The notes: generated by a model not told the origin, from the sequence alone. A stretch of DNA of 64,000 nucleotides from JBJYIN01 sp046237015 (GCF_046237015.1 NZ_JBJYIN010000010.1:62001-126000), one strand, 5' to 3'; shown: positions 16,619 through 26,103, counted from the first letter of the stretch. Made by a program: numbers and translations.

Positions 16619-17476
16619 ATGACTAAAGATATGCAAACTTTCACCTTAGTTCCCCAGGGCAGTCTGGAAGGTTATATTCGCGCCGCCAATGCCTATCCAA
16701 TGCTGACGGCGGAGGAAGAGCGGGCGCTGGCTGAACGGCTGCATTATCAGGGCGATCTGGATGCCGCTAAGCAGCTCATTTTGTCGCACCTGCGTTTTGT
16801 TATTCACGTTGCCCGTAATTATTCAGGCTATGGTTTGCCGCAGGCGGACTTGATCCAGGAAGGTAACATCGGCCTGATGAAGGCGGTGCGTCGATTTAAC
16901 CCAGAAGTGGGCGTGCGTTTGGTTTCTTTCGCCGTGCACTGGATTAAAGCAGAAATTCATGAGTACGTGCTGCGTAACTGGCGTATTGTCAAAGTCGCGA
17001 CCACGAAAGCACAGCGCAAGCTGTTCTTTAACCTGCGTAAGTCTAAAACACGTCTTGGCTGGTTCAACCAGGATGAGGTTGAGTTGGTTGCTCGCGAGCT
17101 TGGCGTGACCAGTAAAGATGTTCGTGAAATGGAATCACGTATGGCCGCGCAGGACATGGCCTTTGATCCGACGCCGGACGAAGAAACCCATGATGGTAAA
17201 GCCGTTTCGCCCATGTTGTACTTGCAGGATAAATCTTCTGACTTTGCTGATGGCATTGAAGAGGACAACTGGGAGAACCATGCGGCAGATAAGCTGACGG
17301 ATGCGTTACAGAGCCTTGATGAACGTAGCCAGCATATTATCCGCGCTCGCTGGCTGGATGATGATAATAAATCCACCTTGCAGGAATTGGCAGACACTTA
17401 CGGCGTATCCGCAGAGCGGGTACGGCAGCTAGAAAAGAATGCGATGAAAAAGCTACGTGCGGCGATTGAAGCCTAA
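16619..17476 (+). CDS. rpoH: RNA polymerase sigma-32 factor RpoH
   Basis: A 285-residue heat-shock sigma factor. Region 2 contains QADLIQEGNIGLMKAVRRFNPEVG; the RpoH box QRKLFFNLRKS, diagnostic for sigma-32, is near residues 131-141; and region 4 has the helix-turn-helix LQELADTYGVSAERVRQLEKNAMKKL. GAGAGGGG lies just before the ATG. The 209-bp upstream region holds the sigma-E/CRP promoter and probably further sigma-70 promoters. Confidence 0.97.
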   Translation: MTKDMQTFTLVPQGSLEGYIRAANAYPMLTAEEERALAERLHYQGDLDAAKQLILSHLRFVIHVARNYSGYGLPQADLIQEGNIGLMKAVRRFNPEVGVRLVSFAVHWIKAEIHEYVLRNWRIVKVATTKAQRKLFFNLRKSKTRLGWFNQDEVELVARELGVTSKDVREMESRMAAQDMAFDPTPDEETHDGKAVSPMLYLQDKSSDFADGIEEDNWENHAADKLTDALQSLDERSQHIIRARWLDDDNKSTLQELADTYGVSAERVRQLEKNAMKKLRAAIEA

Positions 17477-17491
17477 ACGATAGTCAGAATG

Positions 17492-17528
17492 AAAAAATGG
17501 TCAGGTAAAAAGCCTGACCATTTTTTTT
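17492..17528. terminator. Terminator between rpoH and panM, bidirectional
   Basis: AATGGTCAGG / CCTGACCATT stem with loop TAAAAAG, followed by eight Ts on the plus strand and preceded by six As, so it can stop both rpoH and convergent panM transcripts. Confidence 0.92.
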
Positions 17529-17934
17529 AATACTGATTGCGGATGTAGCGCCAGCCACCGGATACCGGTGAAAAGCCGCAGTTAATCATGAACTTTGCCA
17601 GCACATCTTCTTTGACCGCCGCATGATCTGCCGTCGCCAGCCACCACTCCTTGACGTCCGGTAGTTGTTTACGAACTTCCTCTATCAGATAGAGCCCGAC
17701 ACCGCGCCGTCGGGTTGCGTCACGCACCAGTAAATCGCTCAATTCAGCATATTCACCTTCAACCTCAATCATCACCGCAGCTAACAAGCGATCGTTGAAG
17801 CGTGCGACAAATAATCGACGGTTCACATTAAGGCTTTCTTCCAGGCGTTCGAGATTCTGATGAGGCCAGATTTTAGACAGATCGATTTTATCCTGATCAC
17901 TAAATTGGGTGAGACATTCAACGGTTAGTTTCAT
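17527..17934 (-). CDS. panM: PanD maturation factor PanM (PanZ), GNAT family
   Basis: A 135-residue GNAT-fold protein. It binds acetyl-CoA and triggers self-cleavage of pro-PanD (aspartate decarboxylase) for pantothenate synthesis. The acetyl-CoA loop is RDATRRRGVGLYLIEEVRKQ. The start at 17934 (MKLTVECLTQFSDQD) matches the E. coli protein; upstream codons in frame are not conserved. It lies between rpoH and liv, as in E. coli. Confidence 0.9.
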   Translation of the reverse strand: MKLTVECLTQFSDQDKIDLSKIWPHQNLERLEESLNVNRRLFVARFNDRLLAAVMIEVEGEYAELSDLLVRDATRRRGVGLYLIEEVRKQLPDVKEWWLATADHAAVKEDVLAKFMINCGFSPVSGGWRYIRNQY

Positions 17935-18363
17935 TGACTGGCACTCCATAAAATGAGTGAAGAATAATGTAGCCGTTTTATTACGTCACCGTCATGCGAT
18001 TTTTTATGGTGACGAACTGTCCATTCTTTATAGGCCGTCACAAGCAGGGAAAAATGTTTTTTCTGACGGTTATTTTTCGAGTAATACATCAAAAATTAAT
18101 GCACAAAGTAGCATAACTGACTATATATAGATTAAAAGCTGGCGTTTAAGGTGAGTGTTTTATGCTGTTTGCCTCGCTTGTTTCTGCGAGTGTGAGTTGA
18201 TTTGTAGCATAATATTCCTGTTTAATAATATGAAAAATAAAGCCTTATTAGAAAATATTGCCAATAATAACCATAACCTGTTCTTACTTATAAGAAAAAA
18301 GTTAGGTTATGACGGGGGCGGTCGTTTTCTCAGCAATAACCATAATGAAGATGGGGTGATCTA
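17935..18363. promoter_or_regulatory. panM-livK intergenic region with two stem-loops
   Basis: 429 bases. A CGTCACC / GGTGACG inverted repeat (17984-18014) lies near panM. In the livK leader, CATAACCT (18272-18279) pairs with AGGTTATG (18304-18311), with an inner TTCTTA / TAAGAA stem, ending about 50 bases before the livK ATG. The word AATAACCATAA occurs both in this stem and just before the ribosome-binding site. The livK promoter must lie between; E. coli liv genes are controlled by Lrp, but no certain Lrp site can be named. Confidence 0.45.
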
Positions 18364-19476
18364 ATGAAATTCAGTAAAGGCAAAGTATTGCTGATGGGAT
18401 GTATGGCCGTGGCGTTGAGCCATGCTGCGAGTGCGGAGGATATCAAGGTTGCCGTTGTGGGAGCCATGTCGGGTCCTGTTGCGCAATATGGTGATATGGA
18501 ATTTATTGGCGCACGCCAAGCCATTATTGATATCAACGCGAAAGGCGGTATTAACGGTAATAAATTGGTTGGTGTGGAATACGATGACGCTTGCGATCCA
18601 AAACAAGCTGTTGCGGTCGCCAACAAAGTCATTAGCGATGGTATTCGTTATGTGATCGGCCATTTATGCTCATCTTCCACTCAACCAGCCTCTGACACGT
18701 ATGAAGAAGAGGGGGTGATCATGATTACGCCCGCCGCGACTAACGCTGATTTGACCACCCGCGGCTACAAAATGGTGTTGCGTACCACGGGGCTGGACTC
18801 CGATCAGGGGCCAACAGCCGCGAAGTATATTATTGAAACGGTGGAACCCCAACGCATTGCCGTTATACATGACAAACAGCAGTACGGTGAAGGGTTGGCA
18901 CGCTCTGTTCAGGATAACCTGAAGAAGGCCAACGCGAATGTCGTATTGTTTGAAGGGGTGACCGCAGGTGATAAGGATTTCTCTTCACTGGTTGCTCGTT
19001 TGAAGAAAGAAAACGTCGATTTCGTTTATTTCGGTGGTTACTACCCGGAAATGGGGCAACTCATGCGTCAGGCGCGTCAGGCTAACATGACGACGAAATT
19101 TATGGGACCTGAAGGCGTAGGTAACTCTTCTTTATCTAATATCGCGGGTGAAGCGTCTGAAGGTATGTTGGTGACGTTGCCGAAACGCTACGACCAGGTA
19201 CCCGCCAACCAACCGATCGTTGATGCGCTGAAAGCGAAAAAACTGGACCCAACTGGTCCGTTTGTCTGGACCACCTACGCCGCACTACAATCCCTGACAA
19301 CGGCGATGCAGCGTAGTGGCAGCATGGAGCCGGAAGCATTAGTCAGCGATTTGAAGGCCAAACCTGTCGATACTGTGATGGGGCAACTGAGCTGGGATGA
19401 GAAAGGCGACCTGAAAGGGTTTGAGTTTGGTGTATTCGAGTGGCATGCGGACGGTACCTCCAGCGCAGCGAAGTAA
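18364..19476 (+). CDS. livK: Leucine/branched-chain amino-acid-binding protein LivK
   Basis: A 370-residue periplasmic binding protein with a signal peptide (residues 1-24, ending SHAASA) and the type I periplasmic fold: DIKVAVVGAMSGPVAQYGDMEF, YDDACDPKQAVAVANK, GHLCSSSTQPASD (ligand-site Ser and Thr), and GPEGVGNSSLSNIAGEASEGMLVT. It is closest to LivK/LivJ. Only one binding protein gene is present in this window, unlike E. coli, which has both livJ and livK at the locus. It is separated from livH by 133 bp. Confidence 0.93.
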   Translation: MKFSKGKVLLMGCMAVALSHAASAEDIKVAVVGAMSGPVAQYGDMEFIGARQAIIDINAKGGINGNKLVGVEYDDACDPKQAVAVANKVISDGIRYVIGHLCSSSTQPASDTYEEEGVIMITPAATNADLTTRGYKMVLRTTGLDSDQGPTAAKYIIETVEPQRIAVIHDKQQYGEGLARSVQDNLKKANANVVLFEGVTAGDKDFSSLVARLKKENVDFVYFGGYYPEMGQLMRQARQANMTTKFMGPEGVGNSSLSNIAGEASEGMLVTLPKRYDQVPANQPIVDALKAKKLDPTGPFVWTTYAALQSLTTAMQRSGSMEPEALVSDLKAKPVDTVMGQLSWDEKGDLKGFEFGVFEWHADGTSSAAK

Positions 19477-19562
19477 CGATCGAGAGAGGCGGTTTTGGCA
19501 GCGTGTTTAACATAGAGGCCAGCATCGTTATCAATTGATCCTGTATTAATCCCTCAATACCG

Positions 19563-19592
19563 ATGCCCCTGTTGCCGTATGGCGCGGGGGCA
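19563..19592 (+). terminator. GC-rich stem-loop between livK and livH
   Basis: TGCCCC ... GGGGCA with a GC-rich loop, without a following T-run. It probably stabilises the upstream livK message or attenuates read-through, giving more binding protein than permease, as known for such operons. Confidence 0.45.
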
Positions 19593-19609
19593 GAATCTAA
19601 GGTTAAGGT

Positions 19610-20536
19610 ATGTCCGAGCAGTTCCTTTACTTTTTTCAGCAGATGTTCAACGGTCTGACGTTGGGCAGTACTTATGCGCTGATTGCCATTGGCTACACGA
19701 TGGTTTACGGCATTATCGGCATGATTAACTTCGCACACGGCGAGGTTTACATGATCGGTAGCTATGTTTCTTTTATTGTGATTGCCGCCCTGATGATGAT
19801 GGGCATTGATGCGAGCTGGATTTTGATCAGCGTCGCTTTCGTCGCTGCGGTGGTGATTTCCAGCGCCTACGGCTGGAGTATTGAACGGGTCGCCTATCGA
19901 CCGGTAAGAACGTCTAAGCGCCTGATCGCACTGATTTCTGCCATCGGGATGTCTATTTTCCTGCAAAACTACGTCAGTTTGAATCAGGGTTCTCGCGACG
20001 TCGCACTCCCTAGCATGATTACAGGACAGTGGGTCTTGGGTGAAGCTAATGGTTTTGCCGCGACGATCAGTACCATGCAGTTAACCATTTGGATTGTGAC
20101 TTTCCTCGCTATGTTGGCTCTGACGCTGTTCATTCGCTATTCACGGATGGGGAGGGCGTGTCGGGCCTGTGCGGAAGATCTGAAGATGGCCAGCCTTCTG
20201 GGGATCAGTACCGACCGTGTCATTTCGTTAACTTTTGTGATTGGTGCGTTAATGGCGGCGGTCGCCGGTGTGCTGCTGGGTCAGTTCTACGGCGTGATTA
20301 ACCCGTATATTGGCTTTATGGCCGGTATGAAAGCGTTTACTGCTGCGGTATTAGGTGGCATTGGCAGTATTCCTGGCGCGATGATCGGCGGGCTGATTTT
20401 GGGCGTCGCAGAAGCGCTGACGTCTGCCTACCTGAGTACGGAGTACAAGGATGCGGTGTCATTTGCGTTACTGATTGTGGTTCTGCTGGTGATGCCTACG
20501 GGAATTCTTGGTCGTCCTGAGGTTGAAAAAGTATGA
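19610..20536 (+). CDS. livH: Branched-chain amino-acid ABC permease LivH
   Basis: A 308-residue inner-membrane permease with about eight TM helices. The motifs GSTYALIAIGYTMVYGIIGMINFAHGE (N-terminal) and LGGIGSIPGAMIGGLILGVAE (C-terminal) are diagnostic of LivH. AAGGTA precedes the ATG, and the gene overlaps livM by 4 bases (ATGA). Confidence 0.95.
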   Translation: MSEQFLYFFQQMFNGLTLGSTYALIAIGYTMVYGIIGMINFAHGEVYMIGSYVSFIVIAALMMMGIDASWILISVAFVAAVVISSAYGWSIERVAYRPVRTSKRLIALISAIGMSIFLQNYVSLNQGSRDVALPSMITGQWVLGEANGFAATISTMQLTIWIVTFLAMLALTLFIRYSRMGRACRACAEDLKMASLLGISTDRVISLTFVIGALMAAVAGVLLGQFYGVINPYIGFMAGMKAFTAAVLGGIGSIPGAMIGGLILGVAEALTSAYLSTEYKDAVSFALLIVVLLVMPTGILGRPEVEKV

Positions 20537-21804
20537 AGAAACTCAACCTGTTCAATGCGATTCTCTCCGCATTTATGTTATTGGTTCTTGCCGCGTTCTT
20601 AATGGGCATGAAGCTGAGTCTGGACGGCACCAAGTTGGTTGTTCGGGGGGCGGATGAAGTTCGCTGGTATTGGATTGGCGCGGGCTGCATCGTGGTGTTC
20701 TTCTTCCAGCTTATTCGCCCGTTCTTTCTGGCGGGTATGAAGAAGTTTTCTGGTCCCTCGTTGGTTTTGCCAAGTTTTGATGGTAGTACGCCGCGTCAGA
20801 AGCTGTTGGCTGCATTGTTAATCATTGCGGCGGTTGCCTGGCCGTTTCTGGTTTCTCGCGGTACGGTCGATATTGCGACCCTCACGCTAATTTACGTCAT
20901 GCTGGGGTTGGGGCTGAACGTAGTTGTCGGCCTGTCGGGTTTGCTGGTGCTGGGCTACGGCGGTTTTTACGCCATTGGCGCGTACACCTACGCGCTGCTC
21001 AATCATTATTATGGCTTAGGGTTCTGGGAAAGTTTGCCGCTGGCGGGTATAACCGCTGCGCTGTCCGGCTTCCTGCTTGGTTTTCCGGTATTACGTCTGC
21101 GCGGTGATTATCTGGCGATTGTCACGTTAGGGTTCGGTGAAATTGTTCGTATTTTACTCTTGAACAATACCGAAATTACCGGTGGGCCGAATGGTATCAG
21201 TCAGATCCCGAAACCGACCTTCTTTGGTTTGGAGTTCAGTCGTAGTGCTCGCGACGGTTGGGATACGTTCCATCATTTCTTTGGTCTGAAGTACGATCCC
21301 AGTGACCGCATCATATTCCTCTATCTGGTGGCGTTGCTGTTGGTGATATTCACATTGTTTGTGATTAATCGCCTGTTACGTATGCCTCTTGGTCGTGCGT
21401 GGGAAGCGTTGCGCGATGACGAAATCGCCTGCCGTTCGCTAGGCCTTAGCCCAACCCGCATCAAACTAACCGCCTTTACGATCAGTGCCGCGTTTGCCGG
21501 GTTTGCCGGTACGTTGTTTGCGGCGCGTCAGGGGTTTGTCAGCCCAGAGTCTTTCACGTTTGCCGAGTCGGCGTTTGTGCTCGCGATCGTTGTATTAGGC
21601 GGGATGGGTTCACAGTTCGCCGTGATTCTTGCCGCGATTCTACTGGTGGTTTCCCGTGAATTGATGCGCGACTTAAATGAGTACAGCATGTTGTTGCTGG
21701 GTGCGTTAATGGTACTGATGATGATTTGGCGTCCGCAAGGCTTATTGCCGATGAAGCGTCCGCAAATGAAGCTGAAAGTCGCGAATAAGGAAGAGCAGGC
21801 ATGA
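20533..21804 (+). CDS. livM: Branched-chain amino-acid ABC permease LivM
   Basis: A 423-residue permease. It has an N-terminal extension of about 100 residues with extra TM helices, then the LivM core with LGLNVVVGLSGLLVLGYGGFYAIGAY and GDYLAIVTLGFGEIVRI, and the C-terminal LGGMGSQFAVILAA. It pairs with LivH. The start overlaps livH and the end overlaps livG, each by 4 bases. Confidence 0.95.
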   Translation: MKKLNLFNAILSAFMLLVLAAFLMGMKLSLDGTKLVVRGADEVRWYWIGAGCIVVFFFQLIRPFFLAGMKKFSGPSLVLPSFDGSTPRQKLLAALLIIAAVAWPFLVSRGTVDIATLTLIYVMLGLGLNVVVGLSGLLVLGYGGFYAIGAYTYALLNHYYGLGFWESLPLAGITAALSGFLLGFPVLRLRGDYLAIVTLGFGEIVRILLLNNTEITGGPNGISQIPKPTFFGLEFSRSARDGWDTFHHFFGLKYDPSDRIIFLYLVALLLVIFTLFVINRLLRMPLGRAWEALRDDEIACRSLGLSPTRIKLTAFTISAAFAGFAGTLFAARQGFVSPESFTFAESAFVLAIVVLGGMGSQFAVILAAILLVVSRELMRDLNEYSMLLLGALMVLMMIWRPQGLLPMKRPQMKLKVANKEEQA

Positions 21805-22574
21805 GTACGACGCAGCCATTATTATCAGTGAGAGGTCTGATGATGCGTTTTGGCGGTCTGCTGGCCGTCAACAACGTGGAACTGGATATTCATGCGGGTG
21901 AAATCGTTTCGTTAATCGGCCCGAATGGTGCAGGGAAGACGACGGTATTCAACTGTCTAACCGGTTTTTATCGCCCGAGTGGCGGCACGATCATGTTGCG
22001 CGATCGTCATCTGGAAGGGTTACCAGGGCAGGCGATTGCGCGTATGGGGGTTGTGCGGACATTCCAGCATGTACGCCTGTTTCGTGAAATGACCGTGGTA
22101 GAAAACCTGCTGGTTGCGCAGCATCAGCATCTGAAAAGCGGCGTGTTTGCCGGATTGCTGAAGACGCCCGGGTTTCGTCGTGCTGAAGCGGATGCTCAGG
22201 ATCGCGCCGCCGTTTGGCTAGAGCGTATCGGCCTGCTGGAACTGGCTAACCGCCAGGCAGGCAACCTGGCTTATGGTCAACAGCGTCGGTTGGAAATCGC
22301 CCGTTGCATGGTCACGCGTCCTGAACTATTGATGCTGGATGAGCCAGCGGCTGGCCTCAACCCGAAAGAAACCGAAGAGCTGGACCAGCTTATTGCGGAA
22401 TTGCGGGGCAGCCATAATGTGACCGTGTTATTGATTGAGCACGATATGAAACTGGTGATGGGGATTTCCGATCGCATCTATGTCGTCAATCAGGGAACAC
22501 CGCTGGCGCATGGCACGCCTGCTGAAATTCGTAATAACCCGGATGTAATCCGTGCTTATCTGGGTGAAGGATAA
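21801..22574 (+). CDS. livG: Branched-chain amino-acid ABC ATPase LivG
   Basis: A 257-residue ABC ATPase with Walker A GPNGAGKTT (near residues 42-50), signature LAYGQQRRLEIARC (the non-canonical LAYGQQ form typical of LivG) and Walker B LLMLDEPAAGLNP. It forms the ATPase heterodimer with LivF. Confidence 0.95.
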   Translation: MSTTQPLLSVRGLMMRFGGLLAVNNVELDIHAGEIVSLIGPNGAGKTTVFNCLTGFYRPSGGTIMLRDRHLEGLPGQAIARMGVVRTFQHVRLFREMTVVENLLVAQHQHLKSGVFAGLLKTPGFRRAEADAQDRAAVWLERIGLLELANRQAGNLAYGQQRRLEIARCMVTRPELLMLDEPAAGLNPKETEELDQLIAELRGSHNVTVLLIEHDMKLVMGISDRIYVVNQGTPLAHGTPAEIRNNPDVIRAYLGEG

Positions 22575-22578
22575 CGTT

Positions 22579-23280
22579 ATGCTGTCATTTAATCAGGTTT
22601 CTGCCCACTACGGCAAAATTCAGGCGTTGCATCAGGTTAGCCTGCACATTGAACAAGGCGAAATTGTAACGCTAATTGGTGCCAACGGTGCGGGTAAAAC
22701 CACGTTGCTGGGAACGCTCTGTGGCGATCCTCGTGCGTCGGAAGGCACCATCATGTTCGACGGCAAAGAGATTACCCACTGGCAAACGGCGCAGATTATG
22801 CGAGAAGCCATCGCTATCGTGCCTGAAGGTCGTCGTGTTTTTTCCCGGATGACCGTTGAAGAAAATTTGGCGATGGGCGGTTTTTTTGCCGAGCGTCATC
22901 AATATCAGCAACGTATTGAACGGGTCTATGATTTATTCCCGCGTCTGTATGAACGACGAGTTCAGCGTGCGGGCACCATGTCTGGTGGTGAGCAGCAAAT
23001 GCTGGCGATTGGACGAGCACTGATGAGTCAGCCGCGTCTCTTGTTGCTGGATGAACCTTCTCTAGGATTGGCTCCCATCATCATTTTGCAGATTTTTGAT
23101 ACTATTGCGCAACTGCGTGAAGAAGGCATGACTATCTTCCTGGTAGAGCAAAATGCAAATCAGGCTCTGCGTCTGGCTGATCGTGGCTATGTGCTTGAAA
23201 ATGGCAATGTTGTACTTGAGGATACGGGTGCAGCACTGTTGGCGAATGAAGCGGTTCGCTCAGCTTATCTGGGTGGATAA
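22579..23280 (+). CDS. livF: Branched-chain amino-acid ABC ATPase LivF
   Basis: A 233-residue ABC ATPase: Walker A GANGAGKTT, signature MSGGEQQMLAIGRALM, Walker B LLLLDEPSLGLAP. ATG 22579 (MLSFNQVSAHYGKIQALHQV) is used because GAAGG lies 8 bases before it and it matches E. coli; the frame is open nine codons further upstream. In E. coli livF is directly followed by ugpB; here 8.9 kb of accessory DNA intervenes. Confidence 0.95.
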   Translation: MLSFNQVSAHYGKIQALHQVSLHIEQGEIVTLIGANGAGKTTLLGTLCGDPRASEGTIMFDGKEITHWQTAQIMREAIAIVPEGRRVFSRMTVEENLAMGGFFAERHQYQQRIERVYDLFPRLYERRVQRAGTMSGGEQQMLAIGRALMSQPRLLLLDEPSLGLAPIIILQIFDTIAQLREEGMTIFLVEQNANQALRLADRGYVLENGNVVLEDTGAALLANEAVRSAYLGG

Positions 23281-23299
23281 GATTTAGCGTTTAAGTGTA

Positions 23300-23426
23300 T
23301 ATACCCGTCATACTTCAAGTTGCTTGTGCGTTGGCTGCGCTCACTCACCCGAATCACTTACCTGAGTAAGCTCATCGGGGTTCCTTCGCTTGCCGCCTTC
23401 ATGCAACTCGAATTATTTAGTGTATA
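23300..23426 (+). repeat. ERIC element, 127-bp basic form
   Basis: The element starts TATACCCGTCATACTTCAAG and ends AATTATTTAGTGTATA, with the ERIC core CTTACCTGAGTAAGCTC in the middle. Its length of 127 bp equals the standard ERIC unit. Ends are inverted repeats. It lies just downstream of livF, where ERIC copies typically sit in transcribed intergenic DNA. Two longer copies are at 38703-38898 and 46243-46510. Confidence 0.92.
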
Positions 23427-23480
23427 GAATAGGTATCGGGCCGGTTCTCCGGCCTGTTTTGTTATAGGGGTTGAAGAAAA

Positions 23481-24668
23481 ATGTCCAATGAAGGGTTACT
23501 GGCGCACCGCATCGCTCAGTTAAAAAGCTCCGCGATTCGTGAATTGCTTAAACACAGCAAGATGGACAACATTATCTCGCTCGCTGGCGGGATTCCCTCC
23601 GATGCACTGTTTGATTTCGAAGGGTTAAACCAGGCGACACAGTTAGCTATTACTGAACAGCCGAAAACGGCATTTCAGTATGGTTTAACGGAAGGTAGCG
23701 GTGTACTGCGTGAACGTATTGCTGAACTGTGTGCGGTGCGTGGTGTGAAGACGCAGGCAGAAGATATCGTGGTGACAGCGGGGTCGCAGCAGGCGCTGGA
23801 CCTTATCATGCGTGCGATGGTCGATCCAGGCGATGTCTTTGTGGTTGAACGTCCAACTTATCTTGCGGCCTTGCAAACGTTACAGTTGGCACAAGCGCAG
23901 GTCATGTCCGTATCATCGGATGAACACGGCATGGTGGTGGATGAACTGGAAACGTTGCTGAAAAAGCAGCGCATTAAAGGGGTATATATTGTCCCGAATT
24001 TTGGCAATCCCAGCGGGGTGACACTCAGTTACGAGCGCCGTGAGAAGCTGGTTGCGCTGGCTGAGCGTTATGGTTTTGTCATTATTGAGGACGATCCGTA
24101 CGGCGAATTGCGTTTCACGGAAGAACGTCATCCGACGCTGTTCCAGTTGGCCCTGGAAACGCTGGGTAGCACGGATTATGTGCTCTATACCTCTACGTTT
24201 TCAAAGGTGCTGGCACCGGGATTACGCTTAGGTTGGGCGATCCTGCCACAGTGGCTGTTGCACAAAGTGGCGATCATTAAACAGGCGGCAGATCTTCATG
24301 CCAGCGCTTTGTCACAGGCGGTCGCAGAATGTTATTTGGGGCTAGGGCGCCTGGGCACGCAAATCGAGAAGATCCGCTTTGCTTATAAGCACAAGGGTGA
24401 ACTGCTGGCGCAACTGATTGAACAGGAATTAGGTGATGTGATCGCCTTTAATCAGCCGAAAGGCGGGATGTTCCTGTGGGCGAAATTCCGCGAGGATTTC
24501 AATACTACGGCGTGGCTGAAGCAGACGCTTAATCAGGGCGTGGTATTTGTTCCCGGTGAATTTTTCTTCCCCGACAGCCCTGATTATTCGACGTTGCGTC
24601 TCTCTTTTGCGACTGCAACGGATGAGCAGATGCATGAAGCGGTTGCTCGCCTGCGTCGGGCACTGTAA
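23481..24668 (+). CDS. PLP-dependent aminotransferase, class I/II (2-aminoadipate/aromatic transaminase type)
   Basis: A 395-residue fold-type I aminotransferase. ISLAGGIPS near residues 33-41 is the substrate-side motif of the LysN/2-aminoadipate and GntR-fused aminotransferase group. TAGSQQALDLI forms the PLP phosphate pocket, VPNFGNPSG binds PLP, and STFSKVLAPGLRLGW carries the Schiff-base Lys near residue 241. No DNA-binding domain is attached. GGGG precedes the ATG. It is a single-gene unit with its own terminator, next to the branched-chain transporter operon, but no functional link is proven. Confidence 0.85.
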   Translation: MSNEGLLAHRIAQLKSSAIRELLKHSKMDNIISLAGGIPSDALFDFEGLNQATQLAITEQPKTAFQYGLTEGSGVLRERIAELCAVRGVKTQAEDIVVTAGSQQALDLIMRAMVDPGDVFVVERPTYLAALQTLQLAQAQVMSVSSDEHGMVVDELETLLKKQRIKGVYIVPNFGNPSGVTLSYERREKLVALAERYGFVIIEDDPYGELRFTEERHPTLFQLALETLGSTDYVLYTSTFSKVLAPGLRLGWAILPQWLLHKVAIIKQAADLHASALSQAVAECYLGLGRLGTQIEKIRFAYKHKGELLAQLIEQELGDVIAFNQPKGGMFLWAKFREDFNTTAWLKQTLNQGVVFVPGEFFFPDSPDYSTLRLSFATATDEQMHEAVARLRRAL

Positions 24669-24693
24669 TGGTTGCTCACTGAGCTGTTAATGT

Positions 24694-24722
24694 AAAAAAC
24701 CGCTGAATTCTCAGCGGTTTTT
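24694..24722. terminator. Bidirectional terminator after the aminotransferase gene
   Basis: AAAAAACCGCTGA / TCAGCGGTTTTT stem-loop with loop ATTC, A-run before and T-run after. It serves the aminotransferase gene and the convergent threonate transporter gene. Confidence 0.92.
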
Positions 24723-24744
24723 CCATGTTTGCCCCAACAAACCG

Positions 24745-26103
24745 TTACATCACCAACCACAAGGCCCAGGTGAAGAGGAATCCAGCCAGCCCGAGGATCG
24801 TTGTCAGCACTGTCCAGGTGCGCAGACCGTCAGCAACGGACAGCCCCAGATACTTGGTGACGATCCAGAAACCGGAGTCATTCACGTGTGACAATCCCAA
24901 CCCACCAAAGCAGGCAGAAAGCGTCACCAGCACCAGTTGCATCTGATTCAGGCCGCTGACGGCTTCGCTCAGCAGGCCGCAGGTGGTGAGAATGGCGACG
25001 GTAGCTGAACCTTGCGAAGCACGCAGCGCCAGCGACAAAATAAACGCAGCCGGTACCAGCGGCAGGTGAATGCTGGTCAGCGTATCCGCCAGCGCTTTAC
25101 CCACACCCGATTCCACCAGCACTTTGCCAAATACGCCACCCGCACCGGTCACCATAATGACGACGGCAGCAGCAGGCATCGCATCACCCATGACGTTTCC
25201 AGTCTTTTCAAGCGACCAACCCCTGCGCATGGCGATAAAGTAGAATGCCAGTGCAAGTGCGATGAGCAGCGCTACGGCAGGGGAGCCGATTAATGTGGTG
25301 ATATTACGTAGCGGGTGGCCCGCTGGGAATAACGTCGCAGCAACGGTGCCGAGCATAATAATCGCGATAGGGATGACGATCAGCGCGGTTACCAGACTGG
25401 CGGAAGGCGCATTGTTATGCGGTGTTATCTCACTTTTGTCTTCCGTCTTCGCTAATTGTAATTGCTCTAATACATCAACAGATAAGGCGTATTGGCGACG
25501 GTTGAGATACTTGGCAACCCAGAAGCCAATAATACCGACAGGAATAGAGATCGCCAGACCTAATATGGTCAACCAACCCACATCCGCTTTTAATAGGCTG
25601 GCTGCGGCAACCGGGCCGGGATGAGGAGGTAGAGCGACGTGGACAGTCAGCATTACGCCAGCAACAGGCAGACCGAATTTAAGCGGGGAGACCTTGGCGA
25701 CTTTGGCGAAGCCATAAATAATGGGAGCCAGAATAATAAATCCAACGTCAAAGAATACTGGAATACCGAGAATAAATGCCGCCATCGTCAGTGCAGCAAT
25801 AACGCGCTTTTCTCCCAGTGTTTGCGTGAATTTTCTTGCCAGCGATTCAGCGCCGCCGGAAATTTCGATCATCCTCCCCAGCATAGCTCCCAGCCCAATG
25901 ATCATGGTGATCGAACCGAGTACCCCACCCATCCCACTGGTCATTACTTTCATTATTTCTTCTGTGGGTATACCTGTTGCCAGTGCAACCAATAGGCTAA
26001 CCACTAATAAGGCGACAAAAGGCTGAATTTTTAATTTAATGACCATCAGCAGCAGGAGTAATACCCCGGCGATAGCGATGCAGAGTAAGAGCGAGGTGGC
26101 CAT
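24745..26103 (-). CDS. GntP-family permease, likely L-threonate importer
   Basis: A 452-residue membrane protein with about twelve TM helices and GntP-family motifs: GFIILAPIIYGFAK, GLPVAGVMLTVHVALPPHPGP near the middle, and LSHVNDSGFWIVTKYLGLS near the C-terminus. The family transports gluconate and related sugar acids. It is the last gene of the minus-strand threonate cluster, so threonate or erythronate is the probable substrate. It is separated from the isomerase gene by 173 bp containing a strong stem-loop. Confidence 0.85.
   Translation of the reverse strand: MATSLLLCIAIAGVLLLLLMVIKLKIQPFVALLVVSLLVALATGIPTEEIMKVMTSGMGGVLGSITMIIGLGAMLGRMIEISGGAESLARKFTQTLGEKRVIAALTMAAFILGIPVFFDVGFIILAPIIYGFAKVAKVSPLKFGLPVAGVMLTVHVALPPHPGPVAAASLLKADVGWLTILGLAISIPVGIIGFWVAKYLNRRQYALSVDVLEQLQLAKTEDKSEITPHNNAPSASLVTALIVIPIAIIMLGTVAATLFPAGHPLRNITTLIGSPAVALLIALALAFYFIAMRRGWSLEKTGNVMGDAMPAAAVVIMVTGAGGVFGKVLVESGVGKALADTLTSIHLPLVPAAFILSLALRASQGSATVAILTTCGLLSEAVSGLNQMQLVLVTLSACFGGLGLSHVNDSGFWIVTKYLGLSVADGLRTWTVLTTILGLAGFLFTWALWLVM

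Noticed and set aside
18155..18364. 69-codon frame and a 12-codon leader-like ORF in front of livK
   Set aside because: Composition and start context are poor, the residues are not rich in Leu/Ile/Val as expected for an attenuator peptide, and the frame runs across the stem-loop leader.
19343..19966. 207-codon minus-strand frame across livK and livH
   Set aside because: Covers the 3' end of livK and the 5' part of livH, both clearly coding on the plus strand; translation is His/Arg-rich noise.
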